Source of the DNA: Clostridiaceae bacterium DTU079
Lineage (GTDB): Bacteria; Bacillota; Clostridia; Acetivibrionales; Acetivibrionaceae
Reading direction: 5' to 3'
DNA: 43,009 nucleotides
Assembly (NCBI GenBank): GCA_001512505.1
Contig: LFSC01000030.1
Span: 1 to 43,009, forward strand
The first letter of the stretch is position 1. Every line of letters starts with the position of its first letter. The position numbers and the translations under genes are program-made. The notes under the pieces were generated by a model. That model was not told the origin of the DNA. It worked only from the letters and a program-made list of their open reading frames with translations, and ran no database searches. Shown here in pieces: positions 39,522-43,009 of this stretch.

Positions 39522-39668
39522 AAAGGATATGGAAAAACATTGTTAAGTAAATTGAAGAGCCTGTTAATACCACAAGGAAGAGCAACCGCTTCCGCAAAGG
39601 CGGTTTTGCTCAGTCCCATTGAGTATTTACAGGCTCAAAATTACTAAACACAAGTTTCTTAAATATTT
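39522..39668. repeat. dispersed palindromic element, copy 3 of 4 (most diverged)
   Basis: Inner arms GAGCCTGTTAATAC (39557-39570) and GTATTTACAGGCTC (39623-39636) are preserved, while the outer ends have drifted (GGATATGGAAAAACATTG ... CAAGTTTCTTAAATATTT). The centre differs in sequence but still pairs: GAGCAACCGC with GGCGGTTTTGCTC. It lies between the convergent ends of the 987-residue protein gene and prfB. Confidence 0.82.
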
Positions 39669-39683
39669 ACATAAACTCTTTTC

Positions 39684-40812
39684 TTAACTTTGTCCATTTT
39701 GATTCTTCACATTTGAGATGCTTGAAAGGTATGCGTTTATAAACCTGTCCAGTTCTCCGTCCATAACGGAATCAACGTTTATCTCCTCGTAATTTGTCCT
39801 ATGGTCCTTAACAAGGGTATAGGGACAGAAAACATAGGATCTTATCTGGCTTCCCCAGGCAATTTCCATCTGAACACCCTTCAAATCCTCAATCTTTTCC
39901 TTCTGTTCCCGCTCTTTTAGTTCAAGAAGCTTTGCTTTAAGCATTTTCATTGCAGTTTCCCTGTTTTGTATTTGTGATCTCTCATTCTGACATGCAACGA
40001 CTATACCTGTCGGAATATGAGTAATCCTCACAGCGGATTCTGTCTTATTAATATGCTGTCCGCCCGCACCGCTTGAACGGTAAGTATCAACTCGAAGGTC
40101 ATCAGGATTTATGTTGATTTCAATTTCATCATTTAGTTCCGGCATTACATCCAAAGATGCAAAGGAAGTATGTCTTCTTCCCGAAGCATCAAACGGTGAT
40201 ATTCTCACCAGTCGGTGGACTCCCTTCTCGGACTTTAAAAATCCGTAAGCATTCTCCCCGACAACTTCAAAAGTAACGCTTTTTATTCCGGCTTCTTCTC
40301 CATCGAGAAAATCCAGGATTCTTGTTTTAAATCCCTTTTTTTCTGCCCATCTTGTATACATCCTAAAAAGCATTTGTACCCAATCCTGAGCCTCAGTTCC
40401 CCCTGCACCGGCATGTAAAGTCAAAATTGCGTTGTTCTTATCATAGGGACCGGTAAGGAGGGTCTCCAGTTTAAGTTCTTCAAAATCCTTTTTAAATGCC
40501 TTAAAGGCTTCTTCCGCTTCAGGTATCAGGCTTGCATCCTGTTCCTCAATACCGAGCTCACATAAAGTAATTAAATCTTCCCACTGAGAATAAAGCTTGT
40601 TATACTTTTCTACCCTGTCCTTAAGACTCTTTATTTTTTGCAAAACCTTCTGGGAGTTTTCGGTATCATTCCAGAAGTCCGGCTCCGAGGCCTTTTGCTC
40701 CAGCTCCTCTATCTGATTGCCAATACTGACAATGTCAAAGAGAAGCCCCCATTTCGTCTAAATTGTGTTTAAAATCCTCTACTTCAAGCTTAATCTGTTC
40801 AAGCTCCAACAA
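39684..40812 (-). CDS. prfB: peptide chain release factor 2, with programmed +1 frameshift
   Basis: Recognises UGA and UAA and releases the finished peptide. The gene is in two frames. The first starts at TTG 40812 (AAAGGAG 9 nt upstream) and runs 25 codons to CTT TGA (stop 40737-40735), preceded by GGGGG that can act as the internal SD-like signal. Slipping by one base at CTT gives CTT-GAC and continues DIVSIGNQIEELE to 39684, total 375 residues. Motifs: RF2 tripeptide SPF in RISPFDASGRRH and the catalytic GGQ in GAGGQHINKTESAVRITH. This is the conserved autoregulatory frameshift of bacterial prfB, so the in-frame UGA is functional and not damage. Confidence 0.95.
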
Positions 40813-40896
40813 CTTTATCAACTCCTTTAAATTAATTACCAATACGACTTATTTTACATCACATGGCGTCAATTGTCTACACAAAATCTATTTATC

Positions 40897-41487
40897 CTAC
40901 TTTATCCCATAGCCGGACTCATGCCTGTATATAATATATTCGGCAATATCCCTCATGGCTGTTCTTGTATCCATACTCTTTTTTCTCATATATTTGTAAG
41001 CGTCATCTTCACTTAATCCTTCAGACTTCATCAATATACGTTTTGCTTTATCAATCAGCATTCTCTCTTCATACTTTTCAGTCGCTTCCTTAAGTTTTTT
41101 GTCCAACTGAGAAATCCTTCTAAAGTTCACACTTGCCATTTCAACCGTTTGAATAAGAATCTCCTTATTCAACGGCTTACCGCAAAATGAGATAACTTTT
41201 GAATTTTCTAAAAAATCCAATACTTCCATATCCTTGTGGTCGCCAACCAGAATACAAAAGCAAAGCATTTCATCATCTATCGTTTCCAAGGTACGTTTAA
41301 GTTCTCTCCATTGCATAGCAAGATCAACTACTATAAAATCCGGATGATAACTTCTTACGAACCTCATTAGCGTAATTGAATCGGTTCCGTGTCCCAAGAA
41401 CATATATCCTAAAGGATTAAGAATATTTCTGACTGTAATATGAAAGGAGTTTTCAGCAGTAGCTACCAAGTACTTTTCTTCAGTCAT
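40897..41487 (-). CDS. ANTAR-domain RNA-binding regulator with degenerate receiver
   Basis: 196 residues. The first ~120 look like a response-regulator receiver: Asp in PDFIVVDLAMQW fits the phospho-acceptor and CGKPLNKE the conserved Lys-Pro, but the acidic pair normally near the start is missing (YLVATAENS), so phosphorylation is doubtful. A coiled coil (RISQLDKKLKEATEKYEER) leads to the ANTAR domain (about 138-190): LIDKAKRILMKSEGLSEDDAYKYMRKKSMDTRTAMRDIAEYII. ANTAR proteins bind paired hairpins in mRNA leaders and prevent termination, in clostridia often at nitrogen-metabolism genes. The target is not evident nearby. GGA precedes the ATG. Confidence 0.88.
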   Translation of the reverse strand: MTEEKYLVATAENSFHITVRNILNPLGYMFLGHGTDSITLMRFVRSYHPDFIVVDLAMQWRELKRTLETIDDEMLCFCILVGDHKDMEVLDFLENSKVISFCGKPLNKEILIQTVEMASVNFRRISQLDKKLKEATEKYEERMLIDKAKRILMKSEGLSEDDAYKYMRKKSMDTRTAMRDIAEYIIYRHESGYGIK

Positions 41488-41586
41488 AAGAAATCGTCCT
41501 TCCTAAACAAGGTATATCACTAATTACATTTTATTCCAGTAACAAATTATACAACACCACATAATTATTATATTGAAAAAATATCA

Positions 41587-42267
41587 TCAATCTTCATTTT
41601 CTTTATTGGTGTTTTTTATACTCTCTATAAGAGGCTTGAAGACATCCACCGGCAACCCGGCTTCCTGAATCTCCTTAGCTAGCTTGATGTAAGGCAAATT
41701 ATCATGATTTAAAATCCAATTTCTGATTCCGTCATCTTTAATAAAATCCATTAAAGAAGATGTTTGATTATAAGTCTCAGTGATCTTTTGCTGGCTTACC
41801 TCTAATTTATAAAGCTCCCTTTCCTTTTTGTAACTTTCCGGTGAATTAGGTCTATAAAAAAAGTCATCCCTTACCTGTGCATATTTTGCAAGAATTTTAA
41901 TCGTTCCGGCAAAGGGTACTCTTTCCCCTTTTGCATATAATTCCAACATATCCGGAAATATAAGTGCTCCTAACTTATTACTTATGTCCTCAGACAATTC
42001 TTTATAGGTAAGGCTTCCTCTTATCAAATCTATGTTCTTTCCGATGGTAAAAGCATCAGGATCTCTGCAACTTGACCTACCCAATAAATAATCAATGGAA
42101 ACATTAAAGTAATCCGCAAGCTTTTTCAACACGTCATAATCCGGTTCTCTTTTGGCGAGCTCATATGAGGCAACAGCCTGTCGAGTAATGCCCAAAAAAT
42201 TTGCTATATCTTTCTGCGACAGTTTTTTCTCTTCTCTTAGTTGTTTAAGCATTGCTGCAAAAGACAT
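41587..42267 (-). CDS. XRE-family transcriptional regulator
   Basis: 226 residues. N-terminal Cro/C1-type HTH (residues 6-63: LKQLREEKKLSQKDIANFLGITRQAVASYELAKREPDYDVLKKLADYFNVSIDYLLG). The middle part (about 75-140) resembles a second, weaker HTH-like segment (GKNIDLIRGSLTYKELSEDI). The C-terminal part is helical, possibly for oligomerisation or sensing. It is divergent from the Spo0E-like gene, and two CAACAAAATGTTG palindromes lie between the two, so it probably represses that gene and itself. SinR/SlrR-type control is an analogy only. Confidence 0.9.
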   Translation of the reverse strand: MSFAAMLKQLREEKKLSQKDIANFLGITRQAVASYELAKREPDYDVLKKLADYFNVSIDYLLGRSSCRDPDAFTIGKNIDLIRGSLTYKELSEDISNKLGALIFPDMLELYAKGERVPFAGTIKILAKYAQVRDDFFYRPNSPESYKKERELYKLEVSQQKITETYNQTSSLMDFIKDDGIRNWILNHDNLPYIKLAKEIQEAGLPVDVFKPLIESIKNTNKENED

Positions 42268-42321
42268 TACTATATCACCCCGAGACTATTTGACACTATT
42301 TTCTCACAGTTTTATCATAAA

Positions 42322-42385
42322 AGCAACAAAATGTTGACATTATTTTGATTTTTTTATTGACAGCAACAAAATGTTGCTGTAAAAT
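42322..42385 (+). promoter_or_regulatory. promoter of the Spo0E-like gene with two XRE operators
   Basis: TTGACA (42357-42362), 17-nt spacer, TAAAAT (42380-42385). The spacer is occupied by the perfect palindrome CAGCAACA-AAA-TGTTGCTG (42361-42379). A second site with the same 13-bp core CAACAAAATGTTG lies at 42324-42336, exactly 40 bp upstream, toward the XRE gene. Binding in the spacer would shut off the promoter; the upstream site is placed to control the XRE gene's own transcription. Confidence 0.7.
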
Positions 42386-42557
42386 AAAGTATGAAAGAAA
42401 GAGATTAATTAGAAATATTTAAAAACATTCTATCATAGATAGCGGTAAGCTGGCAAGTTCTTGAATAAAGTTTATGATTTGATTTGTTTATAACTAATAA
42501 TTTTTTATTAGTTAACCTATAAATTTTTTAATAAAAGTTTTTTTGGAGGGGGATGGC

Positions 42558-42710
42558 TTGGATAAAATTGAATATCTCAGACAGGAACTTTATAATGTTA
42601 TAGAGTCTGGTGATCAAGTTGCAATACTGGCAGTAAGTCAGGAATTGGATGTTTTGATTGCAAGGTATATGTTACACCAGCTAAACATTAAAGAGAAGTG
42701 TGTGTCCTAA
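42558..42710 (+). CDS. Spo0E-like sporulation phosphatase
   Basis: 50-residue protein read from TTG 42558 (GGAGGGG upstream). It contains the Spo0E family signature SQELDVLIARY (S..LD.LI..Y) at about residues 26-36, and starts DKIEYLRQELYNVI, a typical first helix. Spo0E-type proteins dephosphorylate Spo0A~P and so delay sporulation; in clostridia some members may act on other partners. An ATG 5 nt upstream is out of frame. A 170-nt leader separates promoter and start; it includes a weak A/T hairpin (AACTAATAA / TTATTAGTT, 42492-42513). Confidence 0.85.
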   Translation: MDKIEYLRQELYNVIESGDQVAILAVSQELDVLIARYMLHQLNIKEKCVS

Positions 42711-42777
42711 CACACAAAGTAGAGCAAATTTTTTAATTTTTGTCATCCTGCACAATTTTATATATACACTTAGCTTG

Positions 42778-42810
42778 AGTACTATGTGTAAACATAGTAC
42801 TTTTTTTTTT
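42778..42810 (+). terminator. intrinsic terminator of the Spo0E-like gene
   Basis: AGTACTATG - TGTAAA - CATAGTACT with ten T following, about 70 nt past the stop codon. Perfect 9-bp stem. Confidence 0.92.
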
Positions 42811-42858
42811 GAAAATGCATTGATTTTATATACACTTACTCTTCATGCATATAAAACT

Positions 42859-43009
42859 GAAGAAAAATATGGAATAAACATTGTGAAGCAAGTTGTAGAG
42901 CCTGTTAATACGACGAGGACAGGGAGAGCATCCATTTCCGCAAAGCGAGTTTTGCTCGACCCTGAGGAGTATTTACAGGCTCTAGACTTGCGTAACTTTA
43001 GTTTCCGGA
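42859..43009. repeat. dispersed palindromic element, copy 4 of 4 (cut by the window end)
   Basis: Left end GAAGAAAAATATGGAATAAA at 42859; inner arms GAGCCTGTTAATAC (42898-42911) and GTATTTACAGGCTC (42969-42982); the right part runs to GTTTCCGGA at the window edge, as in copy 2. It starts about 50 nt after the Spo0E terminator. Confidence 0.85.

Noticed and set aside
42389..42406. Five-codon leader peptide (ATG to TAA) in the Spo0E-like leader
   Set aside because: Too short to distinguish from chance, no SD site and no control codons.

Overview
The window looks like a chromosomal segment of a low-GC, Gram-positive, anaerobic, spore-forming clostridium close to Acetivibrio (Clostridium) thermocellus. 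The pointers are two secreted proteins ending in dockerin-type calcium-binding repeats, a fused NfnA-NfnB transhydrogenase divergent from an NADPH-type glutamate dehydrogenase, a Spo0E-like phosphatase, several TTG starts with strong Shine-Dalgarno sites, and A/T-rich intergenic DNA. The species is inferred from gene content only.

Layout. 1-3.7 kb: two exported proteins (stalk-domain protein, then a 921-residue orphan) at the end of an operon entering from the left. 3.8-4.25 kb: a DUF3592 membrane gene broken by one in-frame stop. 4.4-8.8 kb (minus): leuS, rsfS, yqeK, nadD. 9.2-17.1 kb (minus): purE-purF-purM-purN-purH-purD followed by a ROK sugar kinase, behind a strong promoter and a ~200-nt leader ending in an intrinsic terminator. 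17.3-24 kb: an AEC-family transporter, a complete dockerin protein, thpR, a chemoreceptor-like protein and a second, 5'-truncated dockerin gene. 24-30 kb: guaA, gdhA and divergent nfnAB. 30-34.2 kb (minus): a radical SAM protein, larC, larB and a DUF2520 protein. 34.4-36.3 kb (minus): GntR/YtrA regulator, ABC ATPase and permease under a palindromic operator array. 36.5-39.5 kb: a 987-residue exported stalk-domain protein. 39.7-42.7 kb: prfB with its programmed +1 frameshift, an ANTAR regulator, and an XRE repressor divergent from a 50-codon Spo0E-like gene.

The most distinctive unexplained structure is a dispersed, nearly palindromic element of about 150-170 bp present four times (9000-9161, 29916-30084, 39522-39668, 42859 to the window end), always between genes and with no linked transposase. 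Other points of interest are a 7-G tract plus an internal RBS/ATG exactly at the NfnA/NfnB junction, the pur leader attenuator of no riboswitch class I recognise, an XRE operator that fills the spacer of the Spo0E-like promoter, and the paired dockerin genes.

Metabolically the segment joins IMP synthesis (pur genes) to GMP synthesis (guaA), and ammonia assimilation (gdhA) to NADPH supply (nfnAB). LarB is a PurE-like protein encoded near the real purE; larB/larC point to nickel-pincer cofactor synthesis, although larA and larE are not in the window. No rRNA, tRNA, CRISPR array, prophage or intact insertion sequence was seen.
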